Origin: Candidatus Leptofilum proximum
GTDB lineage: Bacteria > Chloroflexota > Anaerolineae > Promineifilales > Promineifilaceae
DNA: 64,000 bases
Direction: 5' to 3'
NCBI GenBank assembly: GCA_016710325.1
Contig: JADJXK010000002.1
Location: 1-64,000, forward strand
Shown here: piece after piece, positions 9,843 through 18,286 of the stretch
Position numbering within the stretch: position 1 is the first letter of the stretch
Layout: the number at the start of each line of letters is the position of its first letter
The notes under the pieces: model-generated
Told to the model about the DNA's origin: nothing
Database searches by the model: none
The model's input: only the letters and a program-made list of their open reading frames with translations
Position numbers and translations under genes: made by a program

Positions 9843-12353
9843 TTTCATCCGCTCATTCTCCGGGTCGAATAGTGGGCGGCTGCCGACCACGGCCACGGTA
9901 ACCGGATACCGTTCGTTCATGTACTCAACGGCCAGTTGGGTGCCTTCCTGGGCAAGGTTGGTGGGCAGGTAAGCCATGAGGATGTGCTTGCCGACGGATG
10001 GCCCAGCCCCGGCGCTGGTGACGTAAGACGGCCGTCCCTTGCCATCGACGATGCGTTCGCCGTCGGGCGTGACGATGGGTTCACGGCCGTTCATGTAGCG
10101 CTTCATGCCGCTGGCCGAGGTGTGATCATCCACCGTGAGCGTGCACAAAATCGCTGCTGGACCTTCTTCCCGCGCCTTCAGGTAGGCCTTCTTGCCAATG
10201 AAGTCGGCCTTTTTCACCAGCCGCCGGTCTAAACCAGCCTCGACGGGTGTGTATTCGCCTTCCAGCTCGTGGCCCATCAGGCGATACCCTTTCTCCAGGC
10301 GGCCCGTGGTGCCATAAACACCGATGCCGACGGGCACAATGCCATGCGGCTGGCCCATCGTCCACAGCGTGTCCCACAACTTGAGGCCGTGCTCCATGTG
10401 AGTACTGATCTCCCAGCCCAGCTCGCCCACGTAGGAGATGCGGAAAGCCAGGGCCGGAACGCCATTGATGATCAGGTTTTTCACCGTGCCGTAGGGGAAT
10501 GCCTCGTTGGAGACGTCGTCGTCGGTGGCGGCTTGCAGCACGTCGCGGGCCTTGGGCCCCCACAGCCCCACGGTGCAAATGGCCGACGTGAGGTCGGTGA
10601 AGGTGACGGAGCCATCTTTGGGCAGGTGGTCCATGAACCACTTTTTGTCACGCCCGCCGTCGCTGCCGCCGGTGATGATGCGGTACTTGTCCTTTGCCAG
10701 GCGCAAAATGGTAAGGTCAGACTTGAAACCGCCGTGTGGGTTCAGTATCGGCGTGTAGACGCCGCGCCCGGCGGGCACGTCCATCTTGTTGACGGCCATC
10801 TTTTCGATGTACTCCACCACGCCTGGACCTTGCACGTCAAACTGGGCAAAGGCGGTCAGATCAACCATGCCGACGCGGTCGCGCATGGCCAAATGTTCGG
10901 CGTTGATGATGGGCGACCACCAGCGGGCGTCCCACTCATGCGGCCGTTCCTCGACACACTCCTTGTATTCATCCAGCAGCCTGACGTTGCTGTTGTACCA
11001 CTGCGGCCGTTCCCAACCGGCCGTCTCAAAAAATTCCGCGCCCAGTTCAACCTCGCGCATGTAAAACGGGCTGGTGCGCACGTTGCGGTTGGACAGGTAC
11101 TGCTCGCGCGGGTGCACGATGCCGTAGGTTTTGTTGTACGCTTCGGAGGTGCGGGCGTTGACGTGGTGGGGGGTACGGCCGTATTCATAAAACCGGGCAA
11201 TGTCGCAGGCATGAATATCAATCTCGGACGCGCCGTGGGTGAACAGTTCAACGGCCGCTTTGGCAAATCCAGGTGCCTCTTTAATCCAGATAGCCGCCAC
11301 CGACCACAAATTTTTCACCTCTACCGTCTCGCCAATCAGTGGGCTGCCGTCTGGCGTGAGCGAAAGCAGCCCGTTGATGGCGTGGCGGATGCCTGCCTTC
11401 TCGTCACCCAAAATCTCGGGCATCAGCTCCAGCGCCTGCTCCAGCTGCGGCTCAAAATCGTCTTCGGTGAAAGGCAGTTCGGTGGGCGACATGGCCGACT
11501 CCTCAATCGAGGGGATATCGTTGGCGTTCATCAAAATGGGGCGGTGGGCGTAGGAACCCACCTCCATGTCGTTGCCGTTTTGCCGCTCGTAGCAGAAGGT
11601 ATCCATGTCGCGCACGATGGGGTACTCAATTTCGCTGGTGGTCTTTTCGAAGAGCGACAGCGGGCCGACGCTGATCATCTGGTGCACGGCGGGGGTGAGC
11701 GGGATGGTAGCCCCGGCCATCTCGGCAATGCGCGGGCTCCAGCAGCCGCAGGCAATCATGACGTACTTCGCCTTAATTTTGCCCCGGTTGGTTTTGATGG
11801 CTTTGATTTTGCCCTTCTTCACCACCAAATCTTCAATTTCCGTGTTGGGGAATACCTGGAGCGCGCCCTGTTCCATAGCGTACTCGCGCATCAGCGTGCC
11901 CGCTCGCAGCGAGTCCACTACGCCGACGCTGGGCGTGTAAAAACCGCCCTTGATGACGCTTTTGTCGATGAACGGCACGAGCTCCACCACCTCATCCGGC
12001 GTGAGCAGCTGCGACTCGACGCCCCAGGCCTTGGCCGAGGCTATGCGCCGCCGCAGTTCCTCCATGCGCTCGTCGGTGCGGGCCACTTCGATGCCGCCGC
12101 TCTGAGTGAAAACGCCCAGCTCTTTGTACTGGCGCACGCTGTCCAGGGTGATCATCGTCATCTCTTTGGAATGATCAACCGGGAAGATAAAGTTGGAGGC
12201 GTGGCCGGTGGAGCCGCCGGGGTTGGGCAGCGGCCCTTTGTCCAGGAGCACAATGTTTTTCCAGCCGTGCCGCGCCAGGTGGTAGACCAGGCTGTTGCCC
12301 ACAATCCCAGCGCCGATGACGACGATTTTCGCTTTTTTGGGTAAATCACTCAT
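9837..12353 (-). CDS. FAD-dependent dimethylglycine/sarcosine dehydrogenase-like protein with GcvT domain
   Basis: Predicted to oxidise an N-methyl group of a glycine derivative and hand the resulting C1 unit to THF as methylene-THF. N-terminal DAO-type FAD domain: IVVIGAGIVGNSLVYHLARH (GxGxxG at residues 14-19). The motif GGSTGHASN (His51) matches the position of the histidine that binds FAD covalently in dimethylglycine dehydrogenase. A linker domain (~380-440) is followed by the GcvT/T-protein folate-binding domain (~460-838: DLTAFAQFDVQGPG, SYVGELGWEI, GTTGRLEKGYRLMG, EYTPVEAGLDR). 838 residues is normal for this group. ATG 12351-12353 is preferred over TTG at 12359 because AGGAG sits at proper distance. 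Precise substrate (dimethylglycine, sarcosine or other) is not decided by sequence. Confidence 0.88.
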   Translation of the reverse strand: MSDLPKKAKIVVIGAGIVGNSLVYHLARHGWKNIVLLDKGPLPNPGGSTGHASNFIFPVDHSKEMTMITLDSVRQYKELGVFTQSGGIEVARTDERMEELRRRIASAKAWGVESQLLTPDEVVELVPFIDKSVIKGGFYTPSVGVVDSLRAGTLMREYAMEQGALQVFPNTEIEDLVVKKGKIKAIKTNRGKIKAKYVMIACGCWSPRIAEMAGATIPLTPAVHQMISVGPLSLFEKTTSEIEYPIVRDMDTFCYERQNGNDMEVGSYAHRPILMNANDIPSIEESAMSPTELPFTEDDFEPQLEQALELMPEILGDEKAGIRHAINGLLSLTPDGSPLIGETVEVKNLWSVAAIWIKEAPGFAKAAVELFTHGASEIDIHACDIARFYEYGRTPHHVNARTSEAYNKTYGIVHPREQYLSNRNVRTSPFYMREVELGAEFFETAGWERPQWYNSNVRLLDEYKECVEERPHEWDARWWSPIINAEHLAMRDRVGMVDLTAFAQFDVQGPGVVEYIEKMAVNKMDVPAGRGVYTPILNPHGGFKSDLTILRLAKDKYRIITGGSDGGRDKKWFMDHLPKDGSVTFTDLTSAICTVGLWGPKARDVLQAATDDDVSNEAFPYGTVKNLIINGVPALAFRISYVGELGWEISTHMEHGLKLWDTLWTMGQPHGIVPVGIGVYGTTGRLEKGYRLMGHELEGEYTPVEAGLDRRLVKKADFIGKKAYLKAREEGPAAILCTLTVDDHTSASGMKRYMNGREPIVTPDGERIVDGKGRPSYVTSAGAGPSVGKHILMAYLPTNLAQEGTQLAVEYMNERYPVTVAVVGSRPLFDPENERMKR

Positions 12354-12376
12354 GTTCAAAACTCCTTCAAAGATGG

Positions 12377-12448
12377 GAGTAATTGAGTAATTGGGTAATT
12401 GAGTAATTTTGCTTCCAATTACCCAATGACTTAATTACCCAATTACTT
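12377..12448. repeat. Hairpin repeat of GTAATTGG-type octamers (copy C1)
   Basis: Left arm GTAATTGAGTAATTGGGTAA, right arm AATTACCCAATGACTTAATT and ACCCAATTAC. It fills the gap between the mttB-like gene (stop at 12452) and the dehydrogenase gene. A second copy lies at 26212-26292. Confidence 0.85.
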
Positions 12449-12451
12449 TTG

Positions 12452-13984
12452 TTAATATTCCGGCTGGATTTCGGCTTTCCGTTGGGCCATAAATGCTTGC
12501 AGCGCTTCGTCGATGGCGGGGTCGAGGTCGGGGGCTTCGTACTGGCGGAGGAGGGTTTTGTAACGGCCGTTTGCCTTCTGCGTTGCCGTTAAACCTCCCT
12601 CATCGCGCCACTGCTCAAACGAGTTGTAATCAAAAAATTCCGAGCGATGAAATGCCTGGCGGAAGTTTTGCATGGTGTGCGGCGTGCCCAAATGATGGCC
12701 GTCCGTGGGTACCGTGCGCAAAGACTCCATCGCCAGCCCGTTTTCCGACAGGTCCAGCCCCTGCAAATATTTGTGGAACATGCCCAGCAGCTCGATGTCC
12801 ATCACAAATTTCTCATAGCCAGCAGCCAGTCCACCTTCCAGCCAGCCCGCCGCGTGCAGCACAAAGTTGACCCGGGCCATCACCGCGGGCAGCATCACCA
12901 TCACCGATTCGTAGGCGGCCTGGGCATCGGCGATTTTGCTGCTGGCAAACATGCCGCCGCTGCGGAAGGGCAGGCCATGTTTACGCGCCAGCTGGCCCGC
13001 CACGTACAATGCCACCTGGCTTTCTGGCGAGCCAAACACGGGTGCGCCGCTTTGCAGATCGATGTTGGTCTGGAAGGCACCGTAGACCACCGGGGTGCCC
13101 GGATTGACCATCTGCGTAAACACAATGCCCGCCAGCGCTTCGGCGTTAAGCTGCACCAAGGTTCCGGCAACGCCTACCGGAGCCATCGCCCCGGAAAACA
13201 GGAAGGGGGTGATGATCAAGGCCTGGTTGGCCTTGGCGTACACCTTCAGCGCACCCAGCATACGATCGTCCAGGCGGCGCGGGCTGCTGATGTTGATGAG
13301 CGAGAGCAGGGCGGGCTGCTGGCGGATTTCATCGGCGCCAAACACAATTTCGGCCATCCTGACGCTGTCGGCGGCGTTGGCGGCCGAGGTGACGGAGCCC
13401 ATAAACGGCTTGTCGCTGTACGTGATGTGGCTGTAGATCATGTCCAGGTGGCGGGTGTGGGTGGGTTCATCGGTGGGTTCGACGATGGTGCCGCCGGAGT
13501 GGTGCAGGTAGGGGCACTGGTAGGTGAGCTTGACGAAGTTGCGGAAGTCGGCCAGGGTGGCCTCACGACGGCCGCGATCCAGGTCCACCACAAACGGCGG
13601 GCCGTAGACGGGGGCAAAACAGACGTGGTTACCGCCAATTACCACATTCTGCTCCGGGTTGCGCGCCAGTTGCGTGAACTGGCGCGGCGCTTTGGCGACG
13701 TACTCGGCAATCATTTCCCGGTCAAAGAAGGCGGTGTCGCCGGCCATGCGAACGCTATGCTGTTTGAGAATGGCCTGGGCTTCGTCGTCGTAGAAGTCGA
13801 TGCCCACATCGGAAAGGATTTCCAAGGAGGCGTTGTGAATTTTGTTCAGCCCCTCTTCGTTGACCAGTTCGTAGACGGGCAGATTGTTGACGGGCTGGGC
13901 GATTTTGGCAACGGCCGTTGCCTCCGGATCGGCATGGTGGCGGTCACGGCGACCGACGCGGCGCTGTCGTCTATCCTTGCTCAT
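12452..13984 (-). CDS. MttB superfamily corrinoid methyltransferase, non-pyrrolysine type
   Basis: A 510-residue trimethylamine methyltransferase (MttB) superfamily protein that should transfer a methyl group from a quaternary or tertiary amine to the corrinoid protein. Signatures include LEILSDVGIDFYDDEAQAIL, APRQFTQLARNP, CFAPVYGPPFVVD, LTYQCPYLHHSGGTIVEP, LSLINISSPRRLDDRML and FRSGGMFASSKIADAQAAYES. There is no in-frame amber codon, so it belongs to the pyrrolysine-free branch that includes glycine betaine methyltransferase MtgB. Together with the downstream dehydrogenase, glycine betaine is the most economical substrate guess. The N-terminus is arginine-rich (MSKDRRQRRVGRRDRHH). A GGAGG ribosome binding site precedes ATG 13982-13984. 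Confidence 0.88.
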   Translation of the reverse strand: MSKDRRQRRVGRRDRHHADPEATAVAKIAQPVNNLPVYELVNEEGLNKIHNASLEILSDVGIDFYDDEAQAILKQHSVRMAGDTAFFDREMIAEYVAKAPRQFTQLARNPEQNVVIGGNHVCFAPVYGPPFVVDLDRGRREATLADFRNFVKLTYQCPYLHHSGGTIVEPTDEPTHTRHLDMIYSHITYSDKPFMGSVTSAANAADSVRMAEIVFGADEIRQQPALLSLINISSPRRLDDRMLGALKVYAKANQALIITPFLFSGAMAPVGVAGTLVQLNAEALAGIVFTQMVNPGTPVVYGAFQTNIDLQSGAPVFGSPESQVALYVAGQLARKHGLPFRSGGMFASSKIADAQAAYESVMVMLPAVMARVNFVLHAAGWLEGGLAAGYEKFVMDIELLGMFHKYLQGLDLSENGLAMESLRTVPTDGHHLGTPHTMQNFRQAFHRSEFFDYNSFEQWRDEGGLTATQKANGRYKTLLRQYEAPDLDPAIDEALQAFMAQRKAEIQPEY

Positions 13985-14029
13985 AGACGGTTACCTCCTG
14001 AAGCCAGGGTGGCAGGGTGGATCGGCAGA

Positions 14030-14725
14030 TCAGGCCGTTTGCAGCTGGGCCGATTTGCCAAGAATAATATTTTCGATGTACTGCTGGTAAGCCACGATGT
14101 GACGGCGCATTAAGGCACTGGCTTCGGGGGCATCGCTCTTTTGCAGTGCCTGCATGATCGCCTGGTGTTCCACAATGTGTTTGTACTCAATAATCGAATC
14201 TTTTTTATCACCCAGCTTAGACAGGGCAAAGTGCCACATGCGCAGGCTGAGCGGGAAGAGAGCGGACAGCGTTTGTTCTAAAAATTGGTTGTCGGTGGCT
14301 TTGTAGATGATGCGGTGGCAGCCTTCGTCGATGGCGATGAGCTGCTCCGGGGAGAGGGTGATGAGGCCGCTGGCCTGGTCGAGGACACAAGCCATTTCTT
14401 GCCAGTGAACGGCCGTCCCGCGCTGCGCTGCCAATTCCGTGGCCAGGCATTCTAAATTGACCCGTACTTCGTACAGGCGCTGTAAATCGGTGAGGTTAAT
14501 GGGGGTGACAAAAATGCCGCGCCGGGGGATGATGGTGATGAGCCGTTCCAGCTCCAGCCGCTTCAGCGCTTCACGAATAGGCGTACGCCCCAGGCCGAGC
14601 TCCTGCTGCAGCTGAGCTTCATCAACCACGGCATTAGGTGCCAAAACCAGCGTCACAATTCGCTGGCGCAGCTGTTCATAGGCCTGTTCACTGAGCGAAC
14701 GTTGGGGATAACCGGGCGCGCCCAT
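14030..14725 (-). CDS. GntR-family transcriptional regulator, FadR/FCD subfamily
   Basis: A 231-residue regulator with an N-terminal winged helix (residues ~8-75; LSEQAYEQLRQRIVTLVLAP, LGRTPIREALKRLELERL, IIPRRGIFVTPI) and an all-helical FCD ligand domain. Putative metal/ligand residues are visible: D and H in IAIDEGCHRII, then HIVEHQAIM and RRHIVAYQQY. It is the first gene of the methyl-catabolism operon, 45 bases before the mttB-like gene, and probably controls it. A palindromic AT-rich site lies 42 bases before the start, suggesting autoregulation. GAGGG precedes ATG 14723-14725. The effector is unknown; a pathway substrate such as a betaine is likely. Confidence 0.9.
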   Translation of the reverse strand: MGAPGYPQRSLSEQAYEQLRQRIVTLVLAPNAVVDEAQLQQELGLGRTPIREALKRLELERLITIIPRRGIFVTPINLTDLQRLYEVRVNLECLATELAAQRGTAVHWQEMACVLDQASGLITLSPEQLIAIDEGCHRIIYKATDNQFLEQTLSALFPLSLRMWHFALSKLGDKKDSIIEYKHIVEHQAIMQALQKSDAPEASALMRRHIVAYQQYIENIILGKSAQLQTA

Positions 14726-14766
14726 TTATTTACCCTCAAAACAAGAAGTGTGTTGAATCACGTATT

Positions 14767-14785
14767 GATATATCAGTGATATATC
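14767..14785. promoter_or_regulatory. Putative operator of the GntR regulator / C1 operon
   Basis: Two palindromic half-sites GATATATC (14767-14774 and 14778-14785) separated by AGT give a 19-base near-perfect dyad directly upstream of the regulator gene. GntR proteins of the FadR group bind such AT-rich dyads. Assignment is inference; the operon promoter should be nearby. Confidence 0.55.
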
Positions 14786-14845
14786 TAAGCGTGACGTTAT
14801 ATTAACACACGTTGGGCAGCGCGCCAATGGCTGGTTAGGGCCGAT

Positions 14846-16252
14846 TTAAAGTGGGGGATTTTGCTCCTGGGCGCGGATGGTGAGCTGCTGGATAACGTGT
14901 TGCCGGTCGCTTTCAATGTGTTTTTGCAGGATCAGGTAACAGAGCAGCGCCGGGAGGACAAGAATCTGGAAAAGGGCGAGCCCGACGGCGTAGTTGTCCG
15001 GTTCGGGCAGGCGACCGGTGAGGCTGGCAAACAGCCAACCGGCCAGCCAGACGCTGATGGCGTTGCCCACGGCACGAAACAGGCGGCTGATGCCGATGAT
15101 GGTGCCGCGATGTTCCGGCAGGTTCACATCGGTGATCATGGCGGACCAGTTGGGCGGATCGGCGGATTGGAAGGTGACGGCCGTAAACGCCACCACAAAA
15201 GCCAGAATCACCCAACCGTTGCTGACAAAGGCCAGGAGAACGGCCGTAACCAACTGTAGGAAGCTGTCTCCCTCCGGCAAAACCAGATTGCGAAAAGGAA
15301 TGAAATAGAGCCAGGCGTACAGCGGCGCGGAAACCAGCAGGCCCAGCGCGGCCAGCCGGGTCCGGCCTCGTCCGCTTTGCTGCCAGCGGTCGCCGAGATG
15401 CCCGGAGAGAACGGCCGTAAATCCACCGAGACTGAGCACGGCAATGATGAGGTTGCCCACAATGGTGGCCGTTTCCAGCGTGTACCCTTCGGCCTGCACC
15501 CGGGCCACTGCCCAACGAGGAATCCAGACGGTGGAGCCATATGCCAGCGAATAGAAAAAACTCTGCCACAGCAGCCAGCGGTTGCTGTTCTGCCGCAAAA
15601 TGAGGGCAATGTCGGCCCGGCTGATGCGGTAATCGTACGTTTTGCCCTGGGCAAAGACGGGTTTGAGCTCCGGTTCTGCGTGGCCACGTAGGGGTTCGCG
15701 GGTGAAGAGAAAGAGAATGGCAAACAGCAGACCAAACCCGGCGATAATCCAGAAGGGATAGCGCCAGTCAGACGCGCCCACGGTACCGGCCAGCAGCGCC
15801 CCCAGCGAGGCGCCAATGCCTTGCGAGACGCTCCACAGGCTCAGGGCCAGACCGCGCCGGTGGGCGGGAACCAGGTCACTGACCACGCTAAAGCCCAGCG
15901 AACTGATGCCGCCAACGCCAACGGCCGTCACCATCTGAAACAGCAAAAAGTGGGTGAAGGATTGGGCCAGGGAGGTAAGCAGCATGGCGCCAACCCAGAC
16001 CAGGGTGCCCCAAAACAGGAGCGGCTTGCGGCTTTTCTGGTCGCCCCGGTAGCCCCAAAACACGGCGGCGATGGCCACGATGAGAATGTAAACGGCCGTT
16101 ACCGACCCCAGCGCCGCGTCGCTGGCCTGCAAATCGCGCGCAATGATGGCGTAGAGAGGCGGCAGCACACCGGCCGCGGCGTTATCCAGTGAAGCCAGGA
16201 CAATAAAAACCGTGAAGGCAAAAAATCGCTTGATGGATGGCTTCAGCGGCAT
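14846..16252 (-). CDS. MFS transporter
   Basis: A 468-residue major facilitator superfamily permease with about twelve membrane segments. The conserved loop between segments 2 and 3 is present in the form WGYRGDQKSRKPLLFWG. SLWSVSQGIGASLGALLAG and GTIIGISRLFRAVGN lie in later segments. It is on the same strand as, and just upstream of, the GntR-led operon, with 120 bases and the operator between them, so it may import a pathway substrate, but it could be independent. The substrate cannot be told from sequence; the closest impression is the spinster/ACS-like organic solute group. Start ATG 16250-16252. Confidence 0.85.
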   Translation of the reverse strand: MPLKPSIKRFFAFTVFIVLASLDNAAAGVLPPLYAIIARDLQASDAALGSVTAVYILIVAIAAVFWGYRGDQKSRKPLLFWGTLVWVGAMLLTSLAQSFTHFLLFQMVTAVGVGGISSLGFSVVSDLVPAHRRGLALSLWSVSQGIGASLGALLAGTVGASDWRYPFWIIAGFGLLFAILFLFTREPLRGHAEPELKPVFAQGKTYDYRISRADIALILRQNSNRWLLWQSFFYSLAYGSTVWIPRWAVARVQAEGYTLETATIVGNLIIAVLSLGGFTAVLSGHLGDRWQQSGRGRTRLAALGLLVSAPLYAWLYFIPFRNLVLPEGDSFLQLVTAVLLAFVSNGWVILAFVVAFTAVTFQSADPPNWSAMITDVNLPEHRGTIIGISRLFRAVGNAISVWLAGWLFASLTGRLPEPDNYAVGLALFQILVLPALLCYLILQKHIESDRQHVIQQLTIRAQEQNPPL

Positions 16253-16265
16253 GCATTAGGCCAGG

Positions 16266-17144
16266 TTAACGTCGGCGCAAGAAAAAGACTCCCAGGCCCA
16301 CGCCAGCAACCACGGCCAGGCCAACAAAGATCAGGCTGCTGCCGCGGTTTTCCTCGGTTGGTACGGTGGGAACGGCCGTTGCGGCTGGTGCAGTTGGATT
16401 AACGGGAACGGCCGTTGGCTGCACGATGGGTGTGTCGGTGGGGCGTACCTCTGTGGGTGGAATTTGGGTTGGGCTAGGTGTTTCGGTTGGATCTTCCTCC
16501 GCCTGGGCGATTTCAGCAGCGGCCGTTGGCGTATCGCTGGGCACCGGCGTGACGGTGCACGACGGGAACGGCGTGGGGTTCCACAGCGGGCCGGGCGTAG
16601 GCGTGCTGCCGTTCAGCGGTGGCGCTTCAACGATTGGGACAATGGGCGTGTACCCCTGCACCAGCACAATGTCGTTGGACACCCAGCCAAACTGGCCGTT
16701 GTTGAACTGGATGAGCCACCATTCGGCCGTTTGCGCCCGTCCCACGATGTAGCGCACTTCCAGGTACACCAGTTCGCCAATCACATCATATTCCAGGCCA
16801 GGGCCGCTGCGCACGTTAGTGGCTCCTCGGGTTTGAATGGTGGGATTGCCGCTGCAGGGAACGGCCGTGGGCAAAAATCCGCCCACCGGCGTGGGGGCAA
16901 TGTTCACCGGCAGCAGGGTGGAGGTGGGCGTGGCCGCGGCGCCGGGCGGGGTGTGGGTGGCGGTCGGGTTGCTGCCGCCGCCACCGGACTGGGTGGCGGT
17001 CGGTGGTGGTGGAACAGGCGTGCGGGTGGGAATTGTCTGCCTGGTGCTCGAACCTTGCACCGAAGGCACAAAAACGGCACCCGCCATCAGAATTAACGAG
17101 ACACTTAATACTGTTAAGAGAAAACGTTGTCTTACTTTCTTCAT
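16266..17144 (-). CDS. Secreted SH3b-domain protein with Thr/Pro-rich linkers and C-terminal membrane tail
   Basis: A 292-residue exported protein. Signal peptide at residues 1-31 (RFLLTVLSVSLILMAGAVFV). A Thr/Pro-rich stretch (32-100) leads to a bacterial SH3 domain at ~103-163 (TNVRSGPGLEYDVIGELVY, WWLIQFNNGQFGWVSNDI), the type that often binds peptidoglycan or other cell-surface polymers. A second Thr/Pro-rich linker (~180-265) follows, then a hydrophobic segment and a terminal RRR, so the protein is likely anchored by its C-terminus with the SH3 domain outside. The role is unknown; a cell-envelope sensor or structural protein is plausible. It ends 13 bases before the MFS gene and is separated by 149 bases from the glycan operon. 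Confidence 0.75.
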   Translation of the reverse strand: MKKVRQRFLLTVLSVSLILMAGAVFVPSVQGSSTRQTIPTRTPVPPPPTATQSGGGGSNPTATHTPPGAAATPTSTLLPVNIAPTPVGGFLPTAVPCSGNPTIQTRGATNVRSGPGLEYDVIGELVYLEVRYIVGRAQTAEWWLIQFNNGQFGWVSNDIVLVQGYTPIVPIVEAPPLNGSTPTPGPLWNPTPFPSCTVTPVPSDTPTAAAEIAQAEEDPTETPSPTQIPPTEVRPTDTPIVQPTAVPVNPTAPAATAVPTVPTEENRGSSLIFVGLAVVAGVGLGVFFLRRR

Positions 17145-17293
17145 ATCACTTTTTATAGTGGCGAACGGCCGTAGTAAACTGACAACTACTTATTCGCACC
17201 TGGCAAGGACAGAGGCTCTACACAACTCTTCAATTGAGTGATGCCTGGCTCAGCCACCGTGACAGTAAAATATACCTCAGGAAATCCAGACTT

Positions 17294-18286
17294 TTACCCT
17301 GCCACCGGGGTTTGCTCAGCCATTTTCATTTTTACCTGGGATTCAATCCAGCGATACGTTTCTGCCAGCCCTTCCTCCAGGGAAACCCGAGGCTCCCACC
17401 CTAGAACTTCCCGCAGACGGGTATTGTCCGAGTTTCGCCCGCGTACACCTTGAGGACCAGCAACGTGATTTTTCTCGATGGAGATCCCGGCGATTTCGGC
17501 AATTATATCAGCTAATTGATTGATCGTTACCAGACGGTCCTGGCCCAGGTTGAGTGGTTCCCGGTAATCGGAGTTCATCAGCTTGTACAGGCCAGTAGTG
17601 CAGTCGTCGATGTAGCAGAAGGAGCGCGTTTGTTCGCCATCGCCCCAAATATCCACTGTGGGATTGCCCGTGAGCCTGGCGACGGCAATTTTGCGGCACA
17701 GAGCAGCCGGTGCTTTTTCGCGGCCACCATCCCAGGTGCCCAACGGGCCAAAGATGTTGTGAAAGCGCACGATGCGCGTTTCGATAGGATGCTCATTGTG
17801 GTAATGGGTGCAGAGCTGTTCCACCACAAGTTTTTCCCATCCGTAAGCATCCTGCGGTTGGGCCGGGTAGGCGTCTTCCTCCTTCAAGGGCGACACGGAG
17901 GTTTCTAGCTGCCTGTATTCGGGATAGACACAGGCAGAGGAGGTGAATAGATATCGTTTAACACCATTGTGCCGGGCCGCTTCCAACGTGTGCAGATTAA
18001 TAAGCAAATTGTTGTGCAGGATCTGTGAATGGTTGGCAGAAATAAAGCCCATGCCACCCATGTCGGCGGCCAGGGCGTAAACCTCGTTCACGTTTTGGGT
18101 GGCTTGCAGGCAGTTTTCCCAACGTCTTAAGTCAAGCAGCATAAACTCGTCCGCTTGCGTAGGGGCAAACTCCGGTTCTTTAATATCGACGCCGCGCACC
18201 CAGTAGCCGCGTTCCTTCAAAAAGTTGATGAGATGGTGGCCAATAAAGCCGCCACCGCCGGTAACCAAGATTCGCTTTTGTGTCAC
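17294..18286 (-). CDS. GDP-mannose 3,5-epimerase-like sugar nucleotide epimerase
   Basis: A 330-residue extended short-chain dehydrogenase, strikingly similar to plant GDP-mannose 3,5-epimerase. NAD-binding GGGGFIG at residues 10-16. Shared strings: LAADMGGMGFI, SSACVYPEYRQLET, PQDAYGWEKL, RFHNIFGPLGTWDGGREKAP, QTRSFCYIDDC, PEGVRGRNSDN-like PQGVRGRNSDN. Catalytic equivalents are visible: C119, the Y148/K152 pair and K191. It would make GDP-L-galactose or GDP-L-gulose from GDP-mannose for a surface glycan. The gene overlaps the preceding glycosyltransferase gene by four bases (ATGA), the last gene of the glycan operon. Confidence 0.85.
   Translation of the reverse strand: MTQKRILVTGGGGFIGHHLINFLKERGYWVRGVDIKEPEFAPTQADEFMLLDLRRWENCLQATQNVNEVYALAADMGGMGFISANHSQILHNNLLINLHTLEAARHNGVKRYLFTSSACVYPEYRQLETSVSPLKEEDAYPAQPQDAYGWEKLVVEQLCTHYHNEHPIETRIVRFHNIFGPLGTWDGGREKAPAALCRKIAVARLTGNPTVDIWGDGEQTRSFCYIDDCTTGLYKLMNSDYREPLNLGQDRLVTINQLADIIAEIAGISIEKNHVAGPQGVRGRNSDNTRLREVLGWEPRVSLEEGLAETYRWIESQVKMKMAEQTPVAG

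Noticed and set aside
10269..12344. A 691-codon open frame on the plus strand opposite the dehydrogenase gene
   Set aside because: It is antisense to a clear flavoprotein with conserved motifs; its translation is His/Gly/Val-rich with no family features, as expected for a shadow frame in GC-rich DNA.
12452..13984. Pyrrolysine (amber read-through) in the MttB-like gene
   Set aside because: The frame is open over its full length without an internal TAG, and no pyl genes are seen.
16266..17144. LPxTG sortase substrate
   Set aside because: The C-terminal tail has a hydrophobic helix and RRR but no LPxTG motif before it.
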